Shown here piece after piece: positions 18,258 through 26,203 of a stretch of DNA of 64,000 bases. The position numbers and the translations under genes were made by a program. The stretch is from NCBI GenBank assembly GCA_965216585.1, contig CBDCGC010000003.1:2728001-2792000 (forward strand). Direction: 5' to 3'. The DNA comes from CADEER01 sp965216585. Lineage in GTDB: Bacteria; Desulfobacterota; Binatia; HRBIN30; CADEER01. The notes under the pieces were generated by a model. It was not told the origin of the DNA. It saw only the letters and a list, made by a program, of their open reading frames with translations, and searched no databases. Numbering within the stretch: the stretch's first letter is position 1; the number at the start of each line of letters is the position of its first letter.

Positions 18258-18959
18258 TTACCAACGTTCGCCGAAAGGCCGCAGGTCGAGCTCGAAGGTC
18301 CAGGCGCTGCGATCTTGCTCGGCGACGTGCAGCACGGTCTCGGCGATGCGATCGGGGTTGAGAAAGAAGTCGTCCGGCTTGTCTTTGAAGAATGCGCGGG
18401 TGTTGGGGATGTCGATGACGCCGTCGACGATGACGATGGCGACGTGTACGCCCTTGGGTCCGAGGCTCTTGGCCATCGACTGTGCCAGGGAACGCTGCGC
18501 CGCCTTTGCCGGTGCAAATGCCGCGGTGAGGGATATTCCGCGCAGTGACGCCGTTGCCCCGGTGATCACGATCGCACCGCGGCCGGCCGCGACCATGTCC
18601 TCGGTCGCCTCCTTGGCACAGACGAAAAGGCCCAGCGTATTGACCCGCCACGCCGATTCGAAATCTTCCTCACCCACGTCGTCGAGCTCTTTGAAGCCGC
18701 CACTACCGGCGTTGTAGAGCAGTGTGTCGACGGGTCCCATCTCCGACCGGATCTTGGCGAAGGTGTCGTGAATCTGCTGCGGTACACCGACATCCGTGGC
18801 AAAGCCACGAGAATCCGGAATCTCCCGCGCCAGCTCTTCGAGCCGTTCGGCCGAGCGGGCCAGCATCGCAACCCTGTATCCCGCGCCGGAAAAGCAGCGC
18901 GCCAGTGAAGCGCCGTTGCCTGGCCCCACTCCGGTAATCACACAAACTGGCTTCGACAT
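18258..18959 (-). CDS. Short-chain dehydrogenase/reductase with Phe at the catalytic Tyr position
   Basis: A 233-residue classical-size SDR with a Rossmann fold. The nucleotide motif is TGVGPGNG (9-16), the NAG motif is YNAGSGG (82-88), and the active-site Ser is around residue 138. The expected YxxxK reads F148-APA-K152, so the catalytic tyrosine is replaced by phenylalanine while the lysine stays. It may be a non-catalytic or altered SDR. The ATG at 18959 is preferred because AAAGGAGGT lies nine bases upstream; another ATG is at 18965. It lies 31 bases after the amidase gene on the same strand. Substrate unknown. Confidence 0.82.
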   Translation of the reverse strand: MSKPVCVITGVGPGNGASLARCFSGAGYRVAMLARSAERLEELAREIPDSRGFATDVGVPQQIHDTFAKIRSEMGPVDTLLYNAGSGGFKELDDVGEEDFESAWRVNTLGLFVCAKEATEDMVAAGRGAIVITGATASLRGISLTAAFAPAKAAQRSLAQSMAKSLGPKGVHVAIVIVDGVIDIPNTRAFFKDKPDDFFLNPDRIAETVLHVAEQDRSAWTFELDLRPFGERW

Positions 18960-18990
18960 CGTCATTGACCTCCTTTGCTCGCCGCTCGGA

Positions 18991-20433
18991 TCATCCCCAG
19001 ACCGGTGGCTTGCGGCCGATCCACGGACGCGCCTCCTCGAGCTGCGCGGCGAGCTGAAACAGTGTCGCCTCATCGCCGAAGCGGCCGTTGAACATCACTC
19101 CGATCGGCAATCCACTCGAGCTCATACCCATCGGCACCGACATCGACGGCTGGCCTGTAGCATTGGCCAGTGGTGTGAAGGGAACGTAGTCGATCACCGG
19201 TGCAAACACCGCCGCAGCGTCGCTCTGAGACGTGTCGATGACACCCTTCTTGATTGGCGGCTCTCCCAGGGTCGGCGTCAGCCACATGTCATAGGTTTCG
19301 TGAAAACGACCGACCTCCCGAGCCACCATCTGAAGGGAAGCGATGGCAATCTGAAAATTCGCGGCCGAGATCTCGGTACCGGTGTGATACAGCCCCCAGG
19401 TCATCGGCTCGAAATCCTCTTGCCGCGGAGCGATGCCGTGGATCATGGAGAACGCCTCGATGTTGAACGCCAACCCAGCCGCCCAGATGGTCATGAACGA
19501 GCCGCTCAGCATGTCGGAGTCGATCTCGGGAGTCGCTTCCTCGACGCCGTGTCCGAGCTCGGCGCACAGCGTCGCGGTCGAGCGCACGACTTCCACGCAC
19601 TCGGGGTCGAGCTCGCGGCCACCTGCCGTTCGCACTGCAAAAGCGATGCGCAGCTGACCGGGGGGCCGCCCGACTTCCTGGAGAAACGGCCGCGCCGGCG
19701 GCGGCGCGCAGTAGGGATCGCCGGCCTCGGGACCGTGTGTGCAGTCGAGCATCGCGGCGCTGTCGCGCACCGTTCGGGTGAGCACGTGCTCGACGATCAA
19801 ACCACCCAGCGCGTCGCCAATGACTGGTCCGAGCGGATTGCGCGCCCGTGTCGGCTTCATGCCAAAGAGGCCACAGCAAGCGGCGGGGATGCGGATCGAG
19901 CCGCCGCCGTCGTTGGCATGAGCGATCGGTACGACCCCGGCCGCCACTGCTGCGGCCGCGCCGCCACTCGAGCCGCCGCTGGAGTGGTCGAGGTTCCACG
20001 GATTGGAGGTCGCCCCGTACGCAACCGGCTCGGTGGTCGGCAAGAGGCCAAACTCCGGCGCGTTGGTCTTGCCCAACGGATTCAAGCCGCAGGCCTTGAA
20101 ACGCACCGTCAGGGTCGAATCCTGCGCCGCCGCAGGCCCTTTCTGAAAATAGCGCGACGCACTGGTCGTCGGCACGCCGGCATGGTCACCGAGAATGTCC
20201 TTGAGCAGAAAGGGGACACCGTGGAACGGTCCCGTTTTGCCGGCTGCATCGAGCTCGTCGGCGCGAGCGCGGCCGAGCTCGTACATCTCGCAGATGACCG
20301 CGTTGAGTTGCGGGTTGTGTTTCTCGATGCGCGCGATCGCCTCTTCGGTCAGCTCGCTGGCACTCACGTCTCCACGGGAAATCAGCTCGGCAAGCCCGAG
20401 AGCATCGTAGTCAGCGTAGTCGCTCATCGACAT
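18991..20433 (-). CDS. Amidase signature family hydrolase
   Basis: A 480-residue cytoplasmic amidase that cleaves C-N amide bonds. The Ser-cisSer-Lys triad is visible: Lys in FLLKDI (about 93), the glycine-rich HSSGGSSGGAAAA, and GGGSIRIPA with the nucleophilic serine. Length fits the family. The start at 20433 has GAGGT seven bases upstream. The N-terminal pattern recalls 6-aminohexanoate-cyclic-dimer hydrolase type amidases, but the substrate cannot be told from sequence. It is not GatA: no gatB or gatC is near. An SDR gene follows. Confidence 0.88.
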   Translation of the reverse strand: MSMSDYADYDALGLAELISRGDVSASELTEEAIARIEKHNPQLNAVICEMYELGRARADELDAAGKTGPFHGVPFLLKDILGDHAGVPTTSASRYFQKGPAAAQDSTLTVRFKACGLNPLGKTNAPEFGLLPTTEPVAYGATSNPWNLDHSSGGSSGGAAAAVAAGVVPIAHANDGGGSIRIPAACCGLFGMKPTRARNPLGPVIGDALGGLIVEHVLTRTVRDSAAMLDCTHGPEAGDPYCAPPPARPFLQEVGRPPGQLRIAFAVRTAGGRELDPECVEVVRSTATLCAELGHGVEEATPEIDSDMLSGSFMTIWAAGLAFNIEAFSMIHGIAPRQEDFEPMTWGLYHTGTEISAANFQIAIASLQMVAREVGRFHETYDMWLTPTLGEPPIKKGVIDTSQSDAAAVFAPVIDYVPFTPLANATGQPSMSVPMGMSSSGLPIGVMFNGRFGDEATLFQLAAQLEEARPWIGRKPPVWG

Positions 20434-20491
20434 CAGAATTACCTCGTTCCTTATTGATCACGGTGCGCGCAGCGCTCGCAAACGAATGCTT

Positions 20492-21487
20492 TCAGACATC
20501 TGCCAGCCGGCTTCGCAAGGCATCGATGGCACGGTTCATCCCATCCGCTGTCGACACGCCGGAATCCCAGCCCAACCCGCGCAGCTTGGCGTTCGAAAAC
20601 TTCCAAGCGTACCCAAAGGCCTTGACGTCGACCGTGCGCAGTGGCGGCTCGCCCGGCCAGACCCGCTGCAGCAGACTCGCGGCGGCGTGGGCCAGGCGAA
20701 ACGGCACGTGACGCGACGGCGCCGCGCTGCCGATGGCCGCGGCGATTTCGGCGCAGACTTCTTGCAACGTCGGACCGCTGTCGCCGTCGTAGGCGAGGTA
20801 GCCCTCACCGAGCGCGTCGGGATGCTCCGCGACGTGGACGCAGGCGGCGGCGAGGTTGTCGATGTAGGCCCAGGGTAGCCAGACGTCGCGCCGCCAGAAG
20901 GTCATCGAGCCGTCGCGGATGGCCGCCGCGAGAGAGGGAAAGAAGGCGCCGTCACCCGGTCCGTATACCCAACCGGGGTAGACGACCGTGAGCGGCAACC
21001 CGCGCTGGGCGTGAAAGCCCCACAACCAACGCTCGGCTTCGATCTTGGAATCGGCGTAGGGTTCACCCCATTCGCGCAGCGGCGATTGTTCGTCAAATCT
21101 CTGGCCGTCGCGCTGCGGCAATCCGAAGACGTCACTGGTGCTGATGTGGACGAACCGCCGGATGCCGCGCAGAAATGCTGCTTCGGCGACGTTGCGGGTG
21201 CCACCGACGTTGACGCGCCGGTACTCTTCGACGGGCACCCAGGCGTGCACCACGGCGGCGCTGTGAAAGACGCGCTCGATGTCGTTGCTCGCCCGGTCGA
21301 CGGCATCGCGGTCGGTGACGTCGGCGGCGACGATCTCCAGCCGAGCCGCTGGCGCCAGTGCGCGCAGGGATGTGTCTTTGCCGTGGTTGGGGTGGACGAG
21401 GGCGCGGACGCGATCTCCGGCGGCGAGCAGGTTCTCGACCAGCGCGCGTCCGACGAAGCCGCCCGCTCCGGTGACCAGCGAAAGCAT
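20492..21487 (-). CDS. NAD(P)-dependent epimerase/dehydratase (extended SDR)
   Basis: 331 residues. It has the N-terminal TGAGGFVGRAL nucleotide motif at 6-16, the active-site Ser/Thr in HISTSDVFG, and YADSK as the YxxxK motif. This is the 3-beta-HSD/dihydroflavonol-reductase branch of extended SDRs; HpnA-like sugar epimerases are also similar. Its ATG lies one base past the stop of the upstream PLP enzyme gene, so they are cotranscribed. Together with the GMC oxidoreductase upstream it suggests oxidation/reduction of a hydroxylated substrate, not identified here. Confidence 0.85.
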   Translation of the reverse strand: MLSLVTGAGGFVGRALVENLLAAGDRVRALVHPNHGKDTSLRALAPAARLEIVAADVTDRDAVDRASNDIERVFHSAAVVHAWVPVEEYRRVNVGGTRNVAEAAFLRGIRRFVHISTSDVFGLPQRDGQRFDEQSPLREWGEPYADSKIEAERWLWGFHAQRGLPLTVVYPGWVYGPGDGAFFPSLAAAIRDGSMTFWRRDVWLPWAYIDNLAAACVHVAEHPDALGEGYLAYDGDSGPTLQEVCAEIAAAIGSAAPSRHVPFRLAHAAASLLQRVWPGEPPLRTVDVKAFGYAWKFSNAKLRGLGWDSGVSTADGMNRAIDALRSRLADV

Positions 21488-21488
21488 G

Positions 21489-22703
21489 TCAGTAGAAGCA
21501 GTACCCCAAGCCGCGGTAGGTCTTGGCGCGGGCGGTGACCGAACCGTTTTCGATCAGCGCGTAGTCGTTGAATCGCTCGGCGATCTCGCCGGCTTTGGCG
21601 GGGCGAAAGAAGATCGGATCTCCCGCTTTCAACTTCCCGCGCAACTCCGGTGGCAGGCGCAGGGGTGTCTGCACCTCGCCAAACCCTTCCGTCTTCTCGG
21701 TGGTGAGTCCGCGCGGCAGAAACGGCACCGGTGCCTTGTCGGCTTCGGTGGGACCGCTGGCGATGAAGCCGCCACTCTGGCAGGTGATACGGTCGTCTTG
21801 CGGAACGCGCGTCACTTGCAGGGCAAAGCACATCGCCGGTTGGTTCTGATTGCTGGCGTAGTAGTCGAAGAGATGCGACTGCAGAAACCCCGAGCCCGCC
21901 GTCACCTCGGTGATCCACTCTTCTTCGCTGGTCGTCCGGATCGAGCCGGTGCCGCCGCCGTTGTAGAAGTCGAGCTCGATACCGCGCCGCACCAGGCATT
22001 CGGCGACGGCGCGGCGTTTGGCCGCGACGTCTTTCACCGACTGGGCCTTGAGCAGCTTCTTGGCCGGATTGAGCAGCGGTGCAAAGGGATTCTGATCCCC
22101 CAGGCCGGCAATCTGCGCTTCGTAGCCCATGACTCCGGCGAGCCGCAGCTCGCTGCGTCGCGCCAGCGCATCGAGAAGAGCTTCGAAGACTTCGAGCGTG
22201 CGCACCGGCGAGCGTTGAACGCCGACGTGCATGTTGCCCGGTCGCCAGGACATGTCGTGATCGATGCAAACGCGCAGCGGTTCGCTGCCGCCGCGACTCT
22301 GCCAGTCGCTGGCGAGCAGCTCGACATGGGCCGGAGAGTCGATCATCAGCGTCACCGTCTTGCCGGCGGCGACGAGTCGATGGGCGACGGCGAGGTCGCT
22401 CTCTTGCACGGTCGGGTAGGCGACCAGCAAGTCGTCAAAGCCGCGCTCGGACAACAGCGCCGCCTCGTCGACCGAAAAACACATGAGGCCGCGAAAGTGC
22501 TCGCCGCCGACCGAGACGATGCGTTCGAGCAGATCGGGAACCCGCACGGACTTCGACGCGACGCGTAGGTTCTTGCCGTGCTGGGCTGCCACCGCCGATA
22601 ACCGGCGCGTGTTTGCGTCGAGCACGTCGAGGTCGACGAGCATCAACGGCAGGGGTTCGCCGCGCACGATTTCACGCAACCTGTCGTAGTCTTCTAGCGC
22701 CAT
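21489..22703 (-). CDS. PLP-dependent alanine racemase-fold enzyme (D-threonine aldolase/deaminase-like)
   Basis: A 404-residue fold-type III PLP enzyme with an N-terminal TIM barrel. The PLP-binding lysine is in RVASKSVRVP (about residue 46). The ending GDPIFFRPAKAGEIAERFNDY, in a beta domain, is typical of the D-threonine aldolase/amino acid deaminase branch. The ATG at 22703 is placed at the start of the conserved N-terminus. The gene is 16 bases downstream of the small GMC companion and 1 base before the epimerase. Whether it acts as aldolase, dehydratase or racemase is not decidable from sequence. Confidence 0.82.
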   Translation of the reverse strand: MALEDYDRLREIVRGEPLPLMLVDLDVLDANTRRLSAVAAQHGKNLRVASKSVRVPDLLERIVSVGGEHFRGLMCFSVDEAALLSERGFDDLLVAYPTVQESDLAVAHRLVAAGKTVTLMIDSPAHVELLASDWQSRGGSEPLRVCIDHDMSWRPGNMHVGVQRSPVRTLEVFEALLDALARRSELRLAGVMGYEAQIAGLGDQNPFAPLLNPAKKLLKAQSVKDVAAKRRAVAECLVRRGIELDFYNGGGTGSIRTTSEEEWITEVTAGSGFLQSHLFDYYASNQNQPAMCFALQVTRVPQDDRITCQSGGFIASGPTEADKAPVPFLPRGLTTEKTEGFGEVQTPLRLPPELRGKLKAGDPIFFRPAKAGEIAERFNDYALIENGSVTARAKTYRGLGYCFY

Positions 22704-22719
22704 GAGATGCCGGCGGCTC

Positions 22720-23118
22720 TCACCCGCCGTCGCTGGCCGGCGCGCGCACGACCGGATCCCAACCGATCTTGTCGAACACGCCTCCATCGCCGACGTCGGA
22801 GTAATACAGTGTCATGACGACGCCCTTGATGCCGAGGTTGGCGAGCCGGAAGGCCGACGCGATCGGCTCCGGCGCCGTGGTGTGCTTCTCGGTCATCGAC
22901 AGCAGGGCGCGGATCAGCCAGCGCGGCAGGAGGGCGCAAACGGCCAACACCGAGAGCACGCTTTGCCGATCGTCGTCGTACATGTGCTCGAGCATGCGGC
23001 CGGCGTGCGCGGCGCAACCCGACTGGGAAAACGCGGGCAAGTGGTCGTCGCCGGGAATGAGCACGTCGCCGACCGCCAGCAGGCCGCGCTCCTGTAGCCG
23101 TGTCAGGGTGACGCTCAT
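22720..23118 (-). CDS. Small companion protein of the GMC oxidoreductase
   Basis: 132 residues, not firmly recognised. The ATG at 23118 overlaps the end of the GMC gene (ATGA), a strong sign of coupled synthesis. The middle is helical with LPRWLIRALLSMTEKH and ends in VMTLYYSDVGDGGVFDKIGWD. Position and size recall the small subunits found next to gluconate 2-dehydrogenase-like GMC enzymes, but no twin-arginine signal is seen. It may be a folding or electron-transfer subunit; this is inference from context. Confidence 0.65.
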   Translation of the reverse strand: MSVTLTRLQERGLLAVGDVLIPGDDHLPAFSQSGCAAHAGRMLEHMYDDDRQSVLSVLAVCALLPRWLIRALLSMTEKHTTAPEPIASAFRLANLGIKGVVMTLYYSDVGDGGVFDKIGWDPVVRAPASDGG

Positions 23119-24518
23119 GCCGCCGCCCGCACGATCTGCGTCGCCGCCCTGCAGGAGAGGGCCATGATGGTGAAAGACGGATTGATGCCGGGCGCGTCGG
23201 GGAAGACGCTCGAATCGGCGACGTGGATGTTGTCGTAGCCGTGCAGGTGGAAATCCGGTGTCGTGACCGCGCGCTCGGCGTCGGTGCCCATGGAGCAGCC
23301 GCCCATGAGGTGCAGGCCGATGGCGATGTTTCCGACGATGATCTTCTTGGCGCCGGTGGAGGTGAAGATGTTGCGGATGGCCTCCAGACCGCGATCGCGC
23401 CGCTGGCGGTCTTCGCCGTCCAATGTCTTGTCGATGATCGGGCGACCATTGCCCGCCACCGTGATCGTCCCCGCGTGGGTGTCGCGCACGGCGACCTCGA
23501 TGCAGGCCATGTGGGTGATGTCGCGCATGTCGCGCATGTGCTGCGCACCGAAAGCGGGCACCAGCATGGCGACGCCGACCGGGCCGGCGAAGACGTTCTC
23601 CAACTTGAAACCGGCCTTGCGGAAACCGGGATCGGCCGACTTGTACGACTGCAACGGCCCGCGGTGGGCGTTGATCGCTTCGTCGTAGACGGCCAGGCAC
23701 ATGTACTGGGGATGCGTGTAGAAGTTGTGCCCGAGCGCCGGCAGCGACCTGGCGAAGTCGGAGAGCAGGAGGAGACGAGAGTTGCCGATGGCGCCGGCGC
23801 CGAGGACGAGGCGGCGGCCGCGATAGCGGAGCTCGCTGCCGTCGGCGTTGCGACCATAGACGCTGACCTCATCGCGGCTGTGATCGATACGGCCGGCTTC
23901 GAAGTGCGAGACGATCGTCAAGCCCGCCGCCCGGGCGCGCGGCAGTACGGTGACCGGCATGCTCTGTTTGCTGTCGATCGGACAGCCGCGCAGACACTCG
24001 ATGCAGCAGTTGCCGTCTTCGTAGCGGCAATCGCGCTGCGCCCGCTCCAGCGGCGCACACTGGTAGCCGTTGTTCGCGAAGCCCTGGCGAAAAATGCGGG
24101 CGTTGCCGTTGGCGTGCTCTTCGGGAACAGTTTGAATAGACAGATTCTCGGCCGCTGCATCGTACCAGCGATCCATCTCGGCGCGGCTGAGGAAATCGAC
24201 GCCCGAACGAGTGCGCCAACTGTCGAAAGCATCGTCGTCGAATCGATCCAGCAAGGCCTGGTTGACGATCGAGCCGCCGCCGACCGCCTTGGGACGGAGC
24301 AGGCCTATGCTGGCGTCCTTGGTGAGCTCGATGCCGCCGCCCCAGTAGAGCAGGCCGTTGGCGTCGAGCTCGTTGTCGGGGTAGGCGTTGCTGGCGAACG
24401 AACGCCCGGCTTCGAGCAGCACGCACTTCATTCCCGCCTGCGTCAGCGCGTTGGCGATGAACGAGCCGGAGACACCGGCACCAACGATGACGGCGTCGTA
24501 GATCGGATCGCGGGCCAT
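23115..24518 (-). CDS. GMC family FAD-dependent oxidoreductase
   Basis: A 467-residue flavoenzyme oxidising an alcohol. The N-terminal FAD motif is VGAGVSGSFIA (about 12-22). The GGGSIVNQ loop contacts flavin, and the C-terminal HLMGGCSMG and NPSFTIMALS carry the active-site His and Asn region. A cysteine-rich insert (residues about 172-190, five Cys, ending GCPIDSKQS) is typical of the bacterial branch with glucose/fructose dehydrogenase-like members. No signal peptide is visible. The start at 24518 is chosen over an ATG five codons upstream. It begins a minus-strand operon with the small companion, PLP enzyme and epimerase. Confidence 0.87.
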   Translation of the reverse strand: MARDPIYDAVIVGAGVSGSFIANALTQAGMKCVLLEAGRSFASNAYPDNELDANGLLYWGGGIELTKDASIGLLRPKAVGGGSIVNQALLDRFDDDAFDSWRTRSGVDFLSRAEMDRWYDAAAENLSIQTVPEEHANGNARIFRQGFANNGYQCAPLERAQRDCRYEDGNCCIECLRGCPIDSKQSMPVTVLPRARAAGLTIVSHFEAGRIDHSRDEVSVYGRNADGSELRYRGRRLVLGAGAIGNSRLLLLSDFARSLPALGHNFYTHPQYMCLAVYDEAINAHRGPLQSYKSADPGFRKAGFKLENVFAGPVGVAMLVPAFGAQHMRDMRDITHMACIEVAVRDTHAGTITVAGNGRPIIDKTLDGEDRQRRDRGLEAIRNIFTSTGAKKIIVGNIAIGLHLMGGCSMGTDAERAVTTPDFHLHGYDNIHVADSSVFPDAPGINPSFTIMALSCRAATQIVRAAA

Positions 24519-24603
24519 GAGGCCGCGCACCATAGCTTGGAACCGCCGGCGACTCCAAGCCCGAGCCGTCGAAATCGGATGCCGGCGAGGCTAGTCTGCG
24601 AGG

Positions 24604-25398
24604 ATGATTCCGCGTGTTTTGACGATTGCCGGGTCCGACAGCAGCGGCGGCGCCGGTATCCAGGCCGACGTCAAAACGATTGCGGCGTTGGGCGGGCACG
24701 CCATGTGTGCGGTGACCGCGGTGACGGCGCAAAACACACTCGGCGTCGAAGCGGTGGAGGTGATGCCGCCTCGCTTCGTACGCCAGCAGATCGCGGCCGT
24801 CGCCGGCGACATCGAGGTCGACGCCACGAAGACGGGAATGTTGGCAACCGCTTTGATCATCGACGAGGTTGCCGCCGCCGTTGCCGAGCTCGAGCTCGGG
24901 CCGCTGGTCGTCGACCCGGTGCTGGTAGCCGAGAGTGGTGCGATCCTGCTGGAACCGCGGGCGCAGGCGGCGCTGATGGAAAAGATGATCCCGTTGGCGG
25001 CGGTCGTGACCCCCAACGCCGTCGAGGCGGCGCGGCTGTTGGCAAGTGAAGTGACGGACCTCGCCGGCCAGCGACGGGCTGCACGAGCCCTCGTCGAAGC
25101 CGGAGCCGGAGCCGCCGTCGTCAAAGGCGGCCACTTGCCCGGTGCCGAGGCGATCGATGTACTCTGCGCCGGCGGCGAAACGCACGAGCTGCGCTCACCG
25201 CGTCTGCGGCGAGACGACACACACGGCACCGGCTGCATCTTTGCCGCCGCCATCGCCTTTCACCTGGCGGCGGGCCGACCGGTTGCCGACAGCGTCGAGC
25301 GCGCCAAAACCTTCGTTGCGTCTGCGATCGAGCACGGCCTCGACATCGGCGTCGGCGCCGGCCCGGCCAATCCCTCTGCACGGCCGAAACCAAGTTGA
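24604..25398 (+). CDS. thiD: Hydroxymethylpyrimidine (phosphate) kinase
   Basis: A 264-residue kinase that makes HMP-pyrophosphate for thiamine synthesis or salvage. Diagnostic N-terminus TIAGSDSSGGAGIQADVKT, middle DPVLVAESGAILL, and the C-terminal anion hole DDTHGTGCIF with the catalytic Asp/Cys. Length is normal for the single-domain enzyme. The ATG at 24604 has GCGAGG directly upstream. It is divergent from the GMC gene with 85 bases between them. No TPP riboswitch is seen in that gap, and no other thi gene is present. Confidence 0.95.
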   Translation: MIPRVLTIAGSDSSGGAGIQADVKTIAALGGHAMCAVTAVTAQNTLGVEAVEVMPPRFVRQQIAAVAGDIEVDATKTGMLATALIIDEVAAAVAELELGPLVVDPVLVAESGAILLEPRAQAALMEKMIPLAAVVTPNAVEAARLLASEVTDLAGQRRAARALVEAGAGAAVVKGGHLPGAEAIDVLCAGGETHELRSPRLRRDDTHGTGCIFAAAIAFHLAAGRPVADSVERAKTFVASAIEHGLDIGVGAGPANPSARPKPS

Positions 25399-25408
25399 TC
25401 GGAGTTGA

Positions 25409-26134
25409 TCAGCCCGTGCCGACGCGCGCGAAGAAGTCGCGAATGCGAGCGGCGTTTGCACCCATATCGCCCTTGCCGTCGCGCGACTTCGAGCGCATGT
25501 GGACGAGGGATGCACCGCCGTCGCCGGGGCGGACCTCGATGACGAAATCGTCGGCGAAGCGGAAGAGCCACGAAGTGTCGATGCCCTCGATCTTGCGCGT
25601 GCCCGGATCGGCGAGCGTGATCTCCCACGTGTCGACCTGTTTGGCGACCTCGTAGATGCGGGCGAACGCTTCGGCCGGCGCTTCGGCCAGGCCCAGCGGC
25701 CCGATCTCTCCGTAACCGTCGCGCTGTTGAGAGGCGAAGGACTCACCCGGATACGACATGTCGCGCCCTTCGTTCTCCTCGATACGCAACGCCTGCGAGA
25801 ACTGCGGCGGGTTCTGCGTGTCGGTCGTAATGTCATTGATGCGCGGTCCGGCACCACGACTGGCGGAAAAGAAAATCGCACCGAGCACCAGCACCGCCGG
25901 GATCAAGCCACCGAGGGCGCTGCCGCGACTTTCCGGTCCGCCGCGCCAGAGAGCGATGGCGCCGCAGACCAATGCGATCAGCGCATCCAACAGTCCGACC
26001 AGCAAGACAGAGAAGCCAACCATCGGCCGGACGATCTCGAAGTGGGCAAAGAGCGGCCCGACGATGGCAGCAACGAAAGCAAAGGCGCCAAACCAAAGCG
26101 CGATCCTAGCCAGTATCGAAGGTTTGTCGTTCAC
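25409..26134 (-). CDS. Membrane protein with DUF1499 domain
   Basis: 241 residues. Three hydrophobic segments in the first 100 residues (about 9-27, 37-58, 76-92) are followed by a soluble DUF1499-type domain with the motif YPGESFASQQRDGYG, the domain running to the end (SRDGKGDMGANAARIRDFFARV). The GTG at 26134 is preferred over a TTG at 26170. DUF1499 function is unknown. It converges on thiD with 10 bases between the stops and follows selB on the same strand. Confidence 0.8.
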   Translation of the reverse strand: MNDKPSILARIALWFGAFAFVAAIVGPLFAHFEIVRPMVGFSVLLVGLLDALIALVCGAIALWRGGPESRGSALGGLIPAVLVLGAIFFSASRGAGPRINDITTDTQNPPQFSQALRIEENEGRDMSYPGESFASQQRDGYGEIGPLGLAEAPAEAFARIYEVAKQVDTWEITLADPGTRKIEGIDTSWLFRFADDFVIEVRPGDGGASLVHMRSKSRDGKGDMGANAARIRDFFARVGTG

Positions 26135-26203
26135 CCGGCAATTCCAAGCAAAGGACGTGAGGTGTGTCAAAGAACGTCGTTCGGTAGCACTGGACCCTCC
26201 GTT

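Noticed and set aside
24519..24603. TPP riboswitch upstream of thiD
   Set aside because: The 85-base gap is too short and lacks the conserved CUGAGA-type THI-box core.
23223..25049. 608-codon open frame on the plus strand
   Set aside because: It lies antisense to the GMC oxidoreductase and out of frame with thiD; composition is that of a mirror frame in GC-rich DNA and no family motif appears.
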